Origin: an uncultured Eubacterium sp.
Lineage (GTDB): Bacteria > Bacillota > Clostridia > Lachnospirales > Lachnospiraceae
DNA length: 34,786 nucleotides
Assembly (NCBI GenBank): GCA_947385875.1
Contig: CANDMV010000029.1
Span: 1-34,786 of the forward strand
Direction: 5' to 3'
Shown here: positions 1 through 7,269 of the stretch, piece after piece
How the letters are laid out: each line of letters begins with the position of its first letter
Position numbering within the stretch: the stretch's first letter is position 1
The notes under the pieces: model-generated
The model's input: the letters and a program-made list of their open reading frames with translations, nothing else
Told to the model about the DNA's origin: nothing
Database searches by the model: none
Made by a program: the position numbers and the translations under genes

Positions 1-34
1 AGGTGAACAGTAAAATGTAACAGGGTGAATGAAT

Positions 35-388
35 ATGGCAAAAAGACCAGTACCACGATATGACTTTAAGGCTTTTGGGGAAGCAATCAAGGCAGCCCGG
101 AAAGGGCGCAAGGAGAGCCGGAAAAAAGTATGCGACGAAATGTATATATCCCCTCGCTACCTTGCGAATATTGAGAACAAGGGGCAGCACCCCAGCTTAC
201 AGATATTCTTTGAGCTTATGCTGCGTTACAATATCTCGGTAGACCAATTCCTTATGGAGCAGCCCGCCGGGAAGAATACCCAGCGGCGGCAGCTTGACGC
301 TCTGCTGGACGATATGAGCGATACGGGAATACGGATAGTCACCGCCACGGCGCGGGAGATCGCAGAGGTTGAGGGTGAGGGAGAATAG
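35..388 (+). CDS. XRE-family helix-turn-helix regulator of a mobile element
   Basis: Small (117 aa) DNA-binding protein. A Cro/C1-type helix-turn-helix covers about residues 12-66 (core AARKGRKESRKKVCDEMYIS, then YLANIENKGQHPSL), and the acidic tail ends EVEGEGE. An in-frame ATG lies 6 bases upstream at 29, but AGGGTG at 22-27 is too close to it and well spaced for 35, so 35 is preferred. Proteins of this shape commonly sit beside mobilisation genes of Firmicutes integrative elements, where they control element genes. A MobC remnant 115 bp downstream supports that origin. The regulated target is not visible because the left part of the element lies outside the window. Confidence 0.85.
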   Translation: MAKRPVPRYDFKAFGEAIKAARKGRKESRKKVCDEMYISPRYLANIENKGQHPSLQIFFELMLRYNISVDQFLMEQPAGKNTQRRQLDALLDDMSDTGIRIVTATAREIAEVEGEGE

Positions 389-422
389 CCCTTGTCCGGC
401 TAAAATTGAATAGCGGCTAAAG

Positions 423-463
423 AAGCGTTGTAATCTTTTTTGAGATTGCAGCGTTTTTCTTTT
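423..463 (+). terminator. Rho-independent terminator after the XRE gene
   Basis: A 13-bp stem is formed by AAGCGTTGTAATC (423-435) and GATTGCAGCGTTT (444-456), with three G-U pairs. It is followed by TTTTTCTTTT. It would end transcription of the XRE gene. Confidence 0.75.
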
Positions 464-502
464 GTGAAAGTCCGTCATTTTCGGTTTTTTCGGTGTTGTA
501 GG

Positions 503-592
503 GAGATACAGAAGATCGGGGTCAATGTCAATCAGATCGCACGTCGCGTAAACTCGACGGGGAACGCATACAAAGAGGACATAGAAGAATAG
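503..592 (+). pseudogene. MobC-like mobilisation protein, C-terminal remnant
   Basis: The reading frame 503-592 encodes EIQKIGVNVNQIARRVNST followed by GNAYKEDIEE and a stop. This is the conserved core of MobC-type relaxosome accessory proteins ('...KIGvNvNQIArrvN...G'). Only about 29 codons remain, with no start codon or upstream domain. The remnant stops directly before another gene fragment, so this is a scar of a mobilisable element. The family assignment rests on motif memory; the decay is clear from the sequence. Confidence 0.6.
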
Positions 593-595
593 TAA

Positions 596-739
596 ATTCA
601 GCTTGAAATCCTGCTTGTATGCGTGGGACTTGGATTATATATTGTGAAAGAGCTGTTAGATCAGATTAAGGGCGGGATAAAGGAACTCTGCTTTGAAAAT
701 AATATTTTGACTGTTTCGGTGTATTTTAAGCGCTGCTAA
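596..739 (+). pseudogene. Sensor histidine kinase, C-terminal remnant
   Basis: The frame ending with TAA at 737-739 reads VGLGLYIVKELLDQIKGG, then IKELCFENNILTVSVYFKRC. The G2-box pattern GLGLYIVKELL and the closing beta strand are typical of the HATPase_c end of VanS/BceS-like kinases. All upstream kinase domains are missing and the fragment begins right after the MobC stop. It does not continue into the regulator gene at 827. It is probably the left-over end of a kinase gene cut by insertion or deletion of the mobile element. Confidence 0.65.
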
Positions 740-826
740 TCAAAAAGTCTTAGGAAAGCGATTGTCTTCACTTTAATCACAAATTATTATGTTATGCTTA
801 TAAGAAATTGGTCTGGAGGTGGTTTT

Positions 827-1504
827 ATGCCGAAAATCATGGTGGTCGAGGATGATTTTGATATTCAGGAGCTGCTTGAGAATTTTTTGCGGGAGGCTGG
901 CTATGATGTAATGACTGCGGATGATGGAGTGGAAGCGATGTCTTTATTTATGGGAAACAAATTTGATTTAATACTGCTCGATCTTATGATTCCCAAAATA
1001 GACGGCTTTGGGGTCTGCGAATTAATACGGAAGCAGTCACAGGTGCCGATTATTATGCTGACTGCATTGAGCGGAGAGGAAGAGCAGTGCAGAGGTCTGG
1101 ATTTGCTTGTAGATGATTATATCACAAAGCCGTTTTCTATGCCTGTTTTAATACGAAAGATCGCTGCCGTGCTTAGAAGAAGCAGCCGTGTGCAAAACGA
1201 GGAGAACCGATGTATTTCTTACAAGAATCTGATTCTGGATTTGGAGAGCTATGCCGCGGTGGTGGACGGGAAATCTTTTGATCTGACACAGAGGGAATTT
1301 GAGGTGCTGCGTGAACTGCTGACTCACCAAGGCAGGGTGTTAACGAGACAGAATCTGTTAGATCGGTTGTGGAAATACGATTTTTATGGGGACGAGCGTG
1401 TCGTTGATACGCATATCAAGAACTTGAGGAAAAAGCTGGGCATTAGTTTTATCCAGACGATTCGAGGGGTGGGTTATAAGATTGATAAAGAAGATAAAGA
1501 GTAG
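827..1504 (+). CDS. OmpR/PhoB-type response regulator
   Basis: DNA-binding response regulator of 225 aa. The receiver domain spans about residues 1-118, with the acidic pair in VVEDD, the phospho-acceptor Asp in LILLDLMIPK, the switch Thr in MLTA and the Lys in YITKPFS. The C-terminal winged helix covers about 130-222 (LTQREFEVLRELLTHQGRVL ... VVDTHIKNLRKKLG ... IRGVGYKI). The 827 start is chosen because TGGAGGT at 814-820 is well spaced; the in-frame ATG at 794 lacks a ribosome site. The gene overlaps the start of the kinase gene by 23 bases, which implies translational coupling. The usual GADDY of receivers reads LVDDY here, a mild deviation. Confidence 0.95.
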   Translation: MPKIMVVEDDFDIQELLENFLREAGYDVMTADDGVEAMSLFMGNKFDLILLDLMIPKIDGFGVCELIRKQSQVPIIMLTALSGEEEQCRGLDLLVDDYITKPFSMPVLIRKIAAVLRRSSRVQNEENRCISYKNLILDLESYAAVVDGKSFDLTQREFEVLRELLTHQGRVLTRQNLLDRLWKYDFYGDERVVDTHIKNLRKKLGISFIQTIRGVGYKIDKEDKE

Positions 1505-3194
1505 TCTGTTTGCAAAGGTATTTCTGATTACACTGCTTTTTTTGTTAGGGATTTCTTTTCTTGTGTATGGGCTGATGGCATGGCTGATGCCGAAGACGTA
1601 TTCCAATCAGCTAAATGCACAGCTGGATAAAAAGACGCGGGATTTTATCACGGGATTGGAGCGGGCTGCGCGAGAGGATAGCGGGGGCTTGTTTGACCAG
1701 TTTTTACAGAATGAGGACATATATTCTGTGGAGCTTTATGCAGAGGACGGCCTTATGGTTTCGCTGCCGACGAATCAGGTATCGAATGAGCAGAGTGCAG
1801 GTGTAGAAGCATCGAATGAAGCATTGAATGAGCAGAGTATCGATGTAGAAGCATCGAATGAAGCATTGAATGAGCAGAGTGCAGGCGTAGAAGCAGTGGG
1901 TGAGCAGGGGGCAGGCGCAGAAGCAGCGGGCGAGCAGGATGCAGGTATGTACAGCACAGCAGACAACAGAAGCGTCGCAGAAGCAGCGGGCGAGCAGGGT
2001 TCAGGTATGTACAGCACAGCAGACAACAGAAGCGTCGCAGAAGCAGTGGACGAGCAGGGTTCAGGCATAGAAGCAGAGGACGGATATGAAGTGTCGGAAG
2101 CCGTATATGACAGCGGCGGCTCGTCTGAAGACAGTCCGGTATTGTCAGGCAGCTATTATTTTTCGTTTTTGGGAAGTGATGACCGCTATATGCTTATGGT
2201 CTATGGCTCAGCTGGACAGATTGCGCAGCTTCGGCAGTCTTTTTTGTATATTCTGCCTGTTCTGTCCGTTGTGGTGGTGGGAACTGCTTTTGCGGCAGCT
2301 GGAATTTATTCGCATCTAATTACGAAGCCGGTGCTAAAGATCAGCCGGATCTCTGAGAAAATGTCCGGCCTGCATCTGGAATGGAAGCTGGAAGAAAACC
2401 GGAGTGATGAATTGGGGATATTGGAAAAAAGCTTAAATGAGCTGTCGCATAATCTGTCAACCGCACTTTTAAAGCTGCAGAATGCGAATCAGCAGCTTGC
2501 GCAGGATATTGAGCGTGAGAAGAAAATAGAGCAGTCTCGGCTGGACTTTTTTTCAGCAGTATCCCATGAGCTGAAAACGCCGATTACAGCGATTAAAGGG
2601 CAGCTAGAGGGAATGCTGCTAGGGGTAGGGGCGTATAAAAATCATCAGAAATATTTGTCGAGGTCGCTGGAAATTGTAAATACTCTTGAAATCATGGTTC
2701 AGGAGATCCTGACAGTATCGAGACTGGAAACAGAAGATGGAAAGATTCGGAAGGAAGAGTTTGACGGTGTGCAGATGATCTTAAGGTGTCTGGATGGGAT
2801 GGAAGATTTGATTGTAAAGAAAGAGCTGAATGTGGAATGCGATCTGCCGGATGCGGCTTTGATCTGCGGCAGTAAGATGCTTATGGAGAAGGTATTTTCT
2901 AATCTGATTGGGAATGCGGTAAAGTATTCTCCGCAGGGGGGAGATGTGTTTATTGCTGTTAAAATGGCCGAGAATCAGTTTGATTTTTCTATTGAAAATT
3001 CGGGGGCGCAGATACCGCAGGAGAGTATACCGAAGCTTTTTGAGGCATTTTACCGTGTGGAGCAGTCAAGGAACAGGAAGACGGGCGGAAGCGGACTGGG
3101 ATTGTATATTGTGCAAAAAATACTGCAGCAGCATGACAGCAGCTGTATGGTCCGAAATACGCCGGCGGGGGTACGATTTTCGTTTACAATTTAA
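1482..3194 (+). CDS. Membrane sensor histidine kinase with repeat-rich sensor domain
   Basis: Cognate kinase of the regulator at 827 (570 aa). TM1 is about residues 11-36, an extracytoplasmic region about 37-250, TM2 about 251-278, then HAMP. HisKA carries SHELKTPITAIKG with His362, and HATPase_c carries the N box (NLIGNAVKYS) and the G2 box GGSGLGLYIVQKIL. The start is TTG, with GAGGGGTGGG at 1464-1473 as ribosome site; no ATG lies nearby in frame. The sensor segment at about residues 100-200 is almost wholly tandem repeats rich in Glu, Ala, Ser and Gln (see repeat entry). That is unusual for a ligand-binding domain and suggests a flexible stalk or wall-spanning spacer. The signal sensed is unknown. 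Confidence 0.95.
   Translation: MIKKIKSSLFAKVFLITLLFLLGISFLVYGLMAWLMPKTYSNQLNAQLDKKTRDFITGLERAAREDSGGLFDQFLQNEDIYSVELYAEDGLMVSLPTNQVSNEQSAGVEASNEALNEQSIDVEASNEALNEQSAGVEAVGEQGAGAEAAGEQDAGMYSTADNRSVAEAAGEQGSGMYSTADNRSVAEAVDEQGSGIEAEDGYEVSEAVYDSGGSSEDSPVLSGSYYFSFLGSDDRYMLMVYGSAGQIAQLRQSFLYILPVLSVVVVGTAFAAAGIYSHLITKPVLKISRISEKMSGLHLEWKLEENRSDELGILEKSLNELSHNLSTALLKLQNANQQLAQDIEREKKIEQSRLDFFSAVSHELKTPITAIKGQLEGMLLGVGAYKNHQKYLSRSLEIVNTLEIMVQEILTVSRLETEDGKIRKEEFDGVQMILRCLDGMEDLIVKKELNVECDLPDAALICGSKMLMEKVFSNLIGNAVKYSPQGGDVFIAVKMAENQFDFSIENSGAQIPQESIPKLFEAFYRVEQSRNRKTGGSGLGLYIVQKILQQHDSSCMVRNTPAGVRFSFTI
1803..2066 (+). repeat. In-frame tandem repeats coding the kinase sensor region
   Basis: Two repeat families lie end to end. 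A 42-bp period (14 codons, VEASNEALNEQS plus two residues) occurs at 1803-1844 and 1845-1886 with 36 identical bases at the start of each unit. A 60-bp period (20 codons containing GMYSTADNRSVAEA) occurs at 1921-1980 and 1981-2040, nearly identical, with a degenerate third start at 2041-2066. Both periods are multiples of three, so copy-number change would alter length without breaking the gene. Confidence 0.9.
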
Positions 3195-3206
3195 TTGGCT
3201 TTCATT

Positions 3207-3259
3207 ACACATAAATCACACATAAATCCCAAAGGTATTTCAAAGTGATCTGCTATGAT
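3207..3259 (+). promoter_or_regulatory. Candidate response-regulator operator and promoter
   Basis: ACACATAAATC occurs twice without a gap, at 3207-3217 and 3218-3228. An 11-bp direct repeat fits the geometry of OmpR-family dimers. TATGAT at 3254-3259 is a good -10, and no recognisable -35 stands 17 bases upstream, as expected for an activator-dependent promoter. It lies just after the kinase stop and before the exported-protein gene at 3386. Confidence 0.5.
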
Positions 3260-3299
3260 TTAAATACATACAAACAGACTCTAAGGCAGGACGATTCCT

Positions 3300-3389
3300 A
3301 TGAGCAGTTTGATGTGGCAAAAACAGGTGATGTTGGCTGATCTGAATGACATTGCTGCAGATTCAATGAAAGGAATGGTGATTTTATGA
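3300..3389 (+). CDS. Possible 29-codon leader ORF
   Basis: An ORF beginning MSSLMWQKQVMLADLND ends in a TGA that overlaps the next ATG by 4 bases (ATGA at 3386-3389), a coupling geometry. AAGGCAGGA upstream could serve as a weak ribosome site. The peptide matches nothing I recognise. It may be a chance ORF, since the next gene has its own ribosome site (AAAGGA). Confidence 0.22.
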   Translation: MSSLMWQKQVMLADLNDIAADSMKGMVIL

Positions 3390-4264
3390 AAAAAAGAGAA
3401 ATAACTTTATTGCTGGCGGGCGTACTGCTGGCAGGCGGGCTGATTGGATACGAGAGTGCAGCGAAATCAGTAAAAGCGCAGCAAAGGCTGGAGACATCCA
3501 ATTTAATGAGTGTGCAGCAGGAGGATCAAAAATCGGATCTGTCAGTACAGCCAGACCCGGATCTGTCAGTAGCTTTTGCTGCGGAGGATACCGCTGTGTA
3601 TGGAGGAGAGGATGATAAGGAGTGTATAGACTATGCGGAGAGGCTGAAGGAGTATGAACCATTTGGAATGACATATAACGCTGATACGGATGAATTACGG
3701 TACAAAGGCGCTCTGGTGCGATGGTTTGAAGATTATTTTCCGGTCAATGGAGAGAATGAGCAGGCCGGTATAGACTTTTTCAATGAAAAAGGTACTGTGG
3801 ATATATATGCCGTCAGGGATTTAGAAAATTTAGTCCACTATGAGGACGGTTCCTTTGACCCAAGCGGGAAGCTTATAGGACTTCGTGAATTTTCTCAGAA
3901 AGAATTTGACGAAAGAGACATAGAAGCGATTAAGAATCCGCCTGTGCCGATTGCCTATGAAGGCGAAGCTCCTTCGGCGGAAGAAATGAAAGAAGTAGCG
4001 AAAGAATATGAAGTGTTTGGCGTTACTTATGATGCAGACAAAGACCAGTGGTATTTTAACGGTGAAAAAGTCCGTTATTTTGAGGATATTATGTCTTCTA
4101 ATGGTGAGAGCCTTACCGGCGGAAAATTCAGAGGGTCGATGAGGATGCTTCAAAGCGCGGATGGTGAGATTGAAATATGTACGGTGCGTGATTTTGAAGA
4201 TTTGGATGCTTCTGGGAATGGGAGACTTATTGGGATTGAGAAATGCGAGAATCATCGTAAGTAA
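3386..4264 (+). CDS. Exported protein with two related domains, unknown function
   Basis: Protein of 292 aa. Residues 1-30 are a signal peptide or N-terminal anchor (MKKREITLLLAGVLLAGG...), with no lipobox Cys. Two related segments follow. Residues about 85-130 hold YEPFGMTYNADTDELRYKG ... VRWFEDYFPVNGE, and about 207-245 hold YEVFGVTYDADKDQWYFNGE ... VRYFEDIMSSNGE. Each is followed by a 'DG...DIYAVRD / EICTVRDFEDLD' strand and 'GKLIGL / GRLIGI'. The fold is not one I can name. It sits 191 bp after the kinase gene behind a likely regulator-controlled promoter, so it is probably an output or accessory of that two-component system. It faces blaR1 tail to tail. Confidence 0.8.
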   Translation: MKKREITLLLAGVLLAGGLIGYESAAKSVKAQQRLETSNLMSVQQEDQKSDLSVQPDPDLSVAFAAEDTAVYGGEDDKECIDYAERLKEYEPFGMTYNADTDELRYKGALVRWFEDYFPVNGENEQAGIDFFNEKGTVDIYAVRDLENLVHYEDGSFDPSGKLIGLREFSQKEFDERDIEAIKNPPVPIAYEGEAPSAEEMKEVAKEYEVFGVTYDADKDQWYFNGEKVRYFEDIMSSNGESLTGGKFRGSMRMLQSADGEIEICTVRDFEDLDASGNGRLIGIEKCENHRK

Positions 4265-4285
4265 AGCTGAAGGATAATGTTCCAG

Positions 4286-4326
4286 ATCAAAAGCAGAGGT
4301 GTACGGGGTGCATCTCTGCTTTTGAT
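4286..4326. terminator. Bidirectional hairpin between convergent genes
   Basis: ATCAAAAGCAGAG (4286-4298) pairs perfectly with CTCTGCTTTTGAT (4314-4326). The hairpin lies between the ends of the exported-protein gene and blaR1. No clean T-run follows on either side beyond the stem's own A/T stretch, so termination strength is uncertain. Confidence 0.6.
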
Positions 4327-4357
4327 ATCAAGGTAACACCTTATCTGTACGGTTGTC

Positions 4358-6160
4358 TTATTTCCAAAGCTTTTGATCAGACAAAATGGAACGTGTGATT
4401 TCAGATGCCCTGCTGCCCGTGGCATGATCTGAGGATTTAATATTAGCGGCAAAAAAATATGAATGGCCGTAAGATTCCACGCAGCCGACGAACCAGCCAT
4501 TTACATCATGGCCGTTGACGCATCCAGTACCGGTCTTTCCATAAAAACTTCCGTCTGCGGAAGAAGAAAGGAGGAGGGAGTTTTTTACGGCATCAATATT
4601 TTCTGGGGCGAAGCCGAAGTCGTTTGTAAACAGTTTTGTCAGGAGCTGAACCTGTTCGATCGCGGAAATTTTTAATGTAGATTCTATCCAGTAGGAGGAT
4701 ATGTCTGCATCTAAGTTCTGATTTCCATATTCGGTTTTTTGGATGTAATCCTTTATTAAGGACGCGCCGAGTTGTCTGTCGATCGCTTGAAAATACCAGT
4801 TTACGGAAAACTTCATCGCAGTATTCAGATCTTGGTCTTTATTCCATGATTCAAATGGGTAATTGGCTCTATTCCATGCGATGGAGGAGTTTTCGGGTGT
4901 AATGATACCTGCCTCCAGTCCAAACAGGGCATCGTATATTTTGTAGGTAGAGTCCGGCGACGACCGAAAAGCAGCCTGATCCATATGATATATGCTCCAT
5001 GCGTCAGCTTCCAAATCATATAGGACAAAGCTTCCTTCGTATTCGCCGAAATATTGGGAGAAATCTACTGTGGAAATAGTTTTCTTGGTAGTATCCCATT
5101 TATAAATCTCAAAGTCTGCCACATATGTGGATAACATGGGCGCAGTGCTTATAAGAATCACTGCAGCTGCTGCGAATGCCGCGGTGCTTTTGGCGTGCTT
5201 TCCCGCAGGAGGTTTTTGATAAGAAGCGATGCCGACGATACGCTTCTGCATCTGTTTCATCGTTCCGCTGATTCCGGCATCAAAAGAAAAAGGGGTGCGG
5301 GATACTTTTTGAGCAAGGCTGATCAAGGTCTTTCCGTAATCCTTATAATCAGATTCGTCCAGCAGCTGGAGTACGGAGGTATCGCAGGCGGCTTCCATGT
5401 CGTCACGCATTTCTCTGAGTGCGTACCAGACCAATGGGTGAAACCAGTATAAGATGCCGGCCAGATTGATCAGATGATTGACGAAGGTATCCTTATGTCT
5501 GTAGTGCTGCAGTTCATGAAGCAGCATATACCGCATGCCTTGAGCACTGTAATCTGATATTAGGTGAATCGGCAGATAAATGCATGGTCTAAAAAGCCCC
5601 GTAATCACAGGAGATTTCAAAAAAGCTGTGCTGTAAATGGATATGTCTGCTGTGATTCCAAGCTCGTCTAAGCATCTGTCGTATAGTGTGCGGACTTCTT
5701 TGCTCTGCACAGGGAGCGCGGATTTTTTCAATGTATTCAGGCGGTGCCTTGATTGGATCACCAGTATCAGCATTACCAGTATGCCCAGAATCCAGGCGGC
5801 ACACAAAAACAGGCCGATGGCAGACGGTGCTTTACGGCTGACAGAAACGGTAAAATCATTGATATTGCTTAAATAACTTGAATGAACGGCTGTGTAAGCG
5901 CTGGCGGATTCCATACCTGTTTTAGCTTCTGCTGCGGAAGATGTATGAAGCATATTCAGCCATGCGGCAATTTCAGAAAATCGAATCGGGCGCACCGGCA
6001 GCAATGGAACTGTCAGCAATGCAAGGAGTATGAACCATAGATTGTACTGCATACGGCTGGTCAGAATGCTTTTTAAACAGTATTTTAATAGCAGAAGAAT
6101 TATTATTATGCCGCTGATAAGCAGATTGCAGACGAGGAAGCGAATCATAAACTCTGACAT
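4358..6160 (-). CDS. blaR1: BlaR1/MecR1-type beta-lactam sensor-transducer
   Basis: Membrane antirepressor-type sensor (600 aa). The N-terminal M56 metalloprotease part has TM segments at about 5-30, 38-56 and 113-135, the zinc motif HELQH (residues 215-219) and the downstream EAACD. A further TM is at about 325-345. The C-terminal penicillin-binding sensor keeps all three serine-acylase motifs: STYK (404-407), SVN (452-454) and KTG (542-544). In the family, beta-lactam acylation of the sensor Ser triggers cytoplasmic proteolysis that leads to loss of BlaI. The start has AAAGGAATG upstream. blaI lies 181 bp upstream on the same strand. No beta-lactamase or PBP gene is adjacent, so the controlled resistance gene is elsewhere or the pair regulates other targets. 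Confidence 0.95.
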   Translation of the reverse strand: MSEFMIRFLVCNLLISGIIIILLLLKYCLKSILTSRMQYNLWFILLALLTVPLLPVRPIRFSEIAAWLNMLHTSSAAEAKTGMESASAYTAVHSSYLSNINDFTVSVSRKAPSAIGLFLCAAWILGILVMLILVIQSRHRLNTLKKSALPVQSKEVRTLYDRCLDELGITADISIYSTAFLKSPVITGLFRPCIYLPIHLISDYSAQGMRYMLLHELQHYRHKDTFVNHLINLAGILYWFHPLVWYALREMRDDMEAACDTSVLQLLDESDYKDYGKTLISLAQKVSRTPFSFDAGISGTMKQMQKRIVGIASYQKPPAGKHAKSTAAFAAAAVILISTAPMLSTYVADFEIYKWDTTKKTISTVDFSQYFGEYEGSFVLYDLEADAWSIYHMDQAAFRSSPDSTYKIYDALFGLEAGIITPENSSIAWNRANYPFESWNKDQDLNTAMKFSVNWYFQAIDRQLGASLIKDYIQKTEYGNQNLDADISSYWIESTLKISAIEQVQLLTKLFTNDFGFAPENIDAVKNSLLLSSSADGSFYGKTGTGCVNGHDVNGWFVGCVESYGHSYFFAANIKSSDHATGSRASEITRSILSDQKLWK

Positions 6161-6219
6161 GTGAATTATTCATTCCTTTCATTTTTCGTTTTTTAATCAA
6201 TTAGCTCATTTGTTTTATT

Positions 6220-6315
6220 AATGATATGAATCGAATTATTTATTTTTTATCAATGATATGAAACGAATCATTGATTTTTTTTTAATATGCGAAGCGAGTT
6301 ATTTATTTGTTTTTA
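6220..6315. repeat. Three tandem 32-bp AT-rich repeats between blaI and blaR1
   Basis: Units start at 6220, 6252 and 6284, exactly 32 bp apart. Each begins with AATGATATGAA or a variant (AATATGCGAA in the third), then a 'tCGAATTATTTATTTTTT'-like stretch. Identity is high between units 1 and 2 and lower for unit 3. They fill much of the 181-bp gap between blaI and blaR1. They are not coding. Confidence 0.8.
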
Positions 6316-6341
6316 TCTAGGACTTAAATCATTAAATTATT

Positions 6342-6722
6342 TCATTTCGTTTTATTGGAATCGTAGAGAAGGGAATGAAGGGTATCTATTTCTGATTCGG
6401 ACAAGCTGCCGTTTTTGAGATAGCTGGAGACCATGGCAGTGATGTCGCCGTCGAAATATCGGTTTAGAAAAGTGCTGCTTTTCTGCCTGATAAATTCGTC
6501 TTCATCTACCAGAGGGGTATAGACAAATATCCGGCTCTGCTTTTCATAGGTAAGAGCGCCCTTTGTGACCAGACGCTTGATGAGAGTCTGTATGGTCTTT
6601 GGGCTCCAAGCCGTAGTTTTGGTTAATCGTTCTGTGATTTCATTCGTGTTGATGGGTGCGTGTTTCCATACGATTTTCATGACTTCATATTCGGCTTCTG
6701 AAATCTGTGGTAAATCTGCCAT
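6342..6722 (-). CDS. blaI: BlaI/MecI-family transcriptional repressor
   Basis: Winged-helix repressor of 126 aa (typical family length about 125). The N-terminal DNA-binding domain spans about 1-75 (ISEAEYEVMKIVWKHAPINT ... TTAWSPKTIQTLIKRLVTKG), followed by the C-terminal dimerisation helices (FIQKSST-like segment, then FLNRYFDGDITAMVSSYL). The ATG at 6722 is chosen: GGAGG lies 8 bases upstream, whereas a TTG at 6737 falls inside that ribosome site. The gene is first in a blaI-blaR1 unit and probably autoregulated through the operator-like dyad in its promoter. Confidence 0.95.
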   Translation of the reverse strand: MADLPQISEAEYEVMKIVWKHAPINTNEITERLTKTTAWSPKTIQTLIKRLVTKGALTYEKQSRIFVYTPLVDEDEFIRQKSSTFLNRYFDGDITAMVSSYLKNGSLSESEIDTLHSLLYDSNKTK

Positions 6723-6748
6723 AGTAAAATCCTCCAAATTCTTACGAT

Positions 6749-6789
6749 TGTAATAAATACATTATAGGCGCTGTCTAGGGAAATGTCAA
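6749..6789 (-). promoter_or_regulatory. Consensus promoter of blaI-blaR1 with operator-like dyad
   Basis: Read on the minus strand, TTGACA (6789-6784) and TATAAT (6766-6761) are separated by exactly 17 bases, a perfect housekeeping promoter. TGTA-N5-TACA (6749-6761) overlaps the base of the -10 and the likely start site. It resembles the TACA/TGTA half-sites of BlaI/MecI operators, although the usual spacing differs. Confidence 0.75.
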
Positions 6790-6810
6790 TACTGTATAAA
6801 ATCTGTTAGT

Positions 6811-7197
6811 AAAAAGGTGTAACAGTTCAGCCGAGTGCTCCGTCCAGACAGAAATTAGGCTTTAGTACTGACTGATTCGCGTCAGTGCAAGGCAAAATTT
6901 TGATGGGATGTGAGCCCCGTCGACTAGAGCGTGTTTGAAAAATCATTCCCGCGATCTGCACTCCCCACTTTGCGGATAATTCATCCCAAATTTAATCAAC
7001 ATAGCCCGCTATGCCTCATAAATTTGGGATAAATTCTCCACAAAGTGTGAAGCACATCTCACGGAAAGCATTTTTCAAACACGCTCTAGAAAACTTAACG
7101 CAGCAATGGCGTGAAACGGGCTCTTCGCCAAAGGAGAATTTTCAATGAGCTGGATTCCGTTATAGTGAAGCCGAAGGCTGAACTGTAACAAAAAGGT
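6811..7197. mobile_element. MITE with 14-bp terminal inverted repeats and 8-bp target duplication
   Basis: GTAACAGTTCAGCC (6819-6832) and GGCTGAACTGTAAC (7176-7189) are inverted repeats with one mismatch. AAAAAGGT flanks both ends directly (6811-6818 and 7190-7197), an 8-bp target-site duplication. The 371-bp body has no coding capacity. It contains the 166-bp palindrome at 6924-7089; without it the MITE would be 205 bp. The parent transposase is not in the window. Confidence 0.8.
6924..7089. mobile_element. 166-bp palindromic element (PATE-like) nested in the MITE
   Basis: The ends CTAGAGCGTGTTTGAAAAAT (6924-6943) and 7070-7089 are perfect 20-bp inverted repeats, and the whole element can fold into one long imperfect hairpin with its apex near 7007 (AAATTT...AAATTT arms). 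It has no coding capacity. Its right 36 bases (7054-7089) match the sequence just after the TnpB gene (8822-8857) at 32 of 36 positions. This suggests it is a non-autonomous relative of that element. Confidence 0.8.
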
Positions 7198-7269
7198 AAT
7201 GGTTCGTAACAGGTTAGAAAACAGCTGCTCAATACTTTGCATGAACTGCAAAGTATGTAAGAATAAGCG

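Noticed and set aside
1775..2068. Minus-strand ORF of 97 codons rich in Ser, Ala, Pro and Cys
   Set aside because: It is the antisense shadow of the tandem repeats in the histidine kinase gene and has no ribosome site or family match.
4358..6722. blaI-blaR1 as a complete resistance cassette
   Set aside because: No beta-lactamase or alternative PBP gene lies next to it in the window, so only the regulatory pair is claimed.
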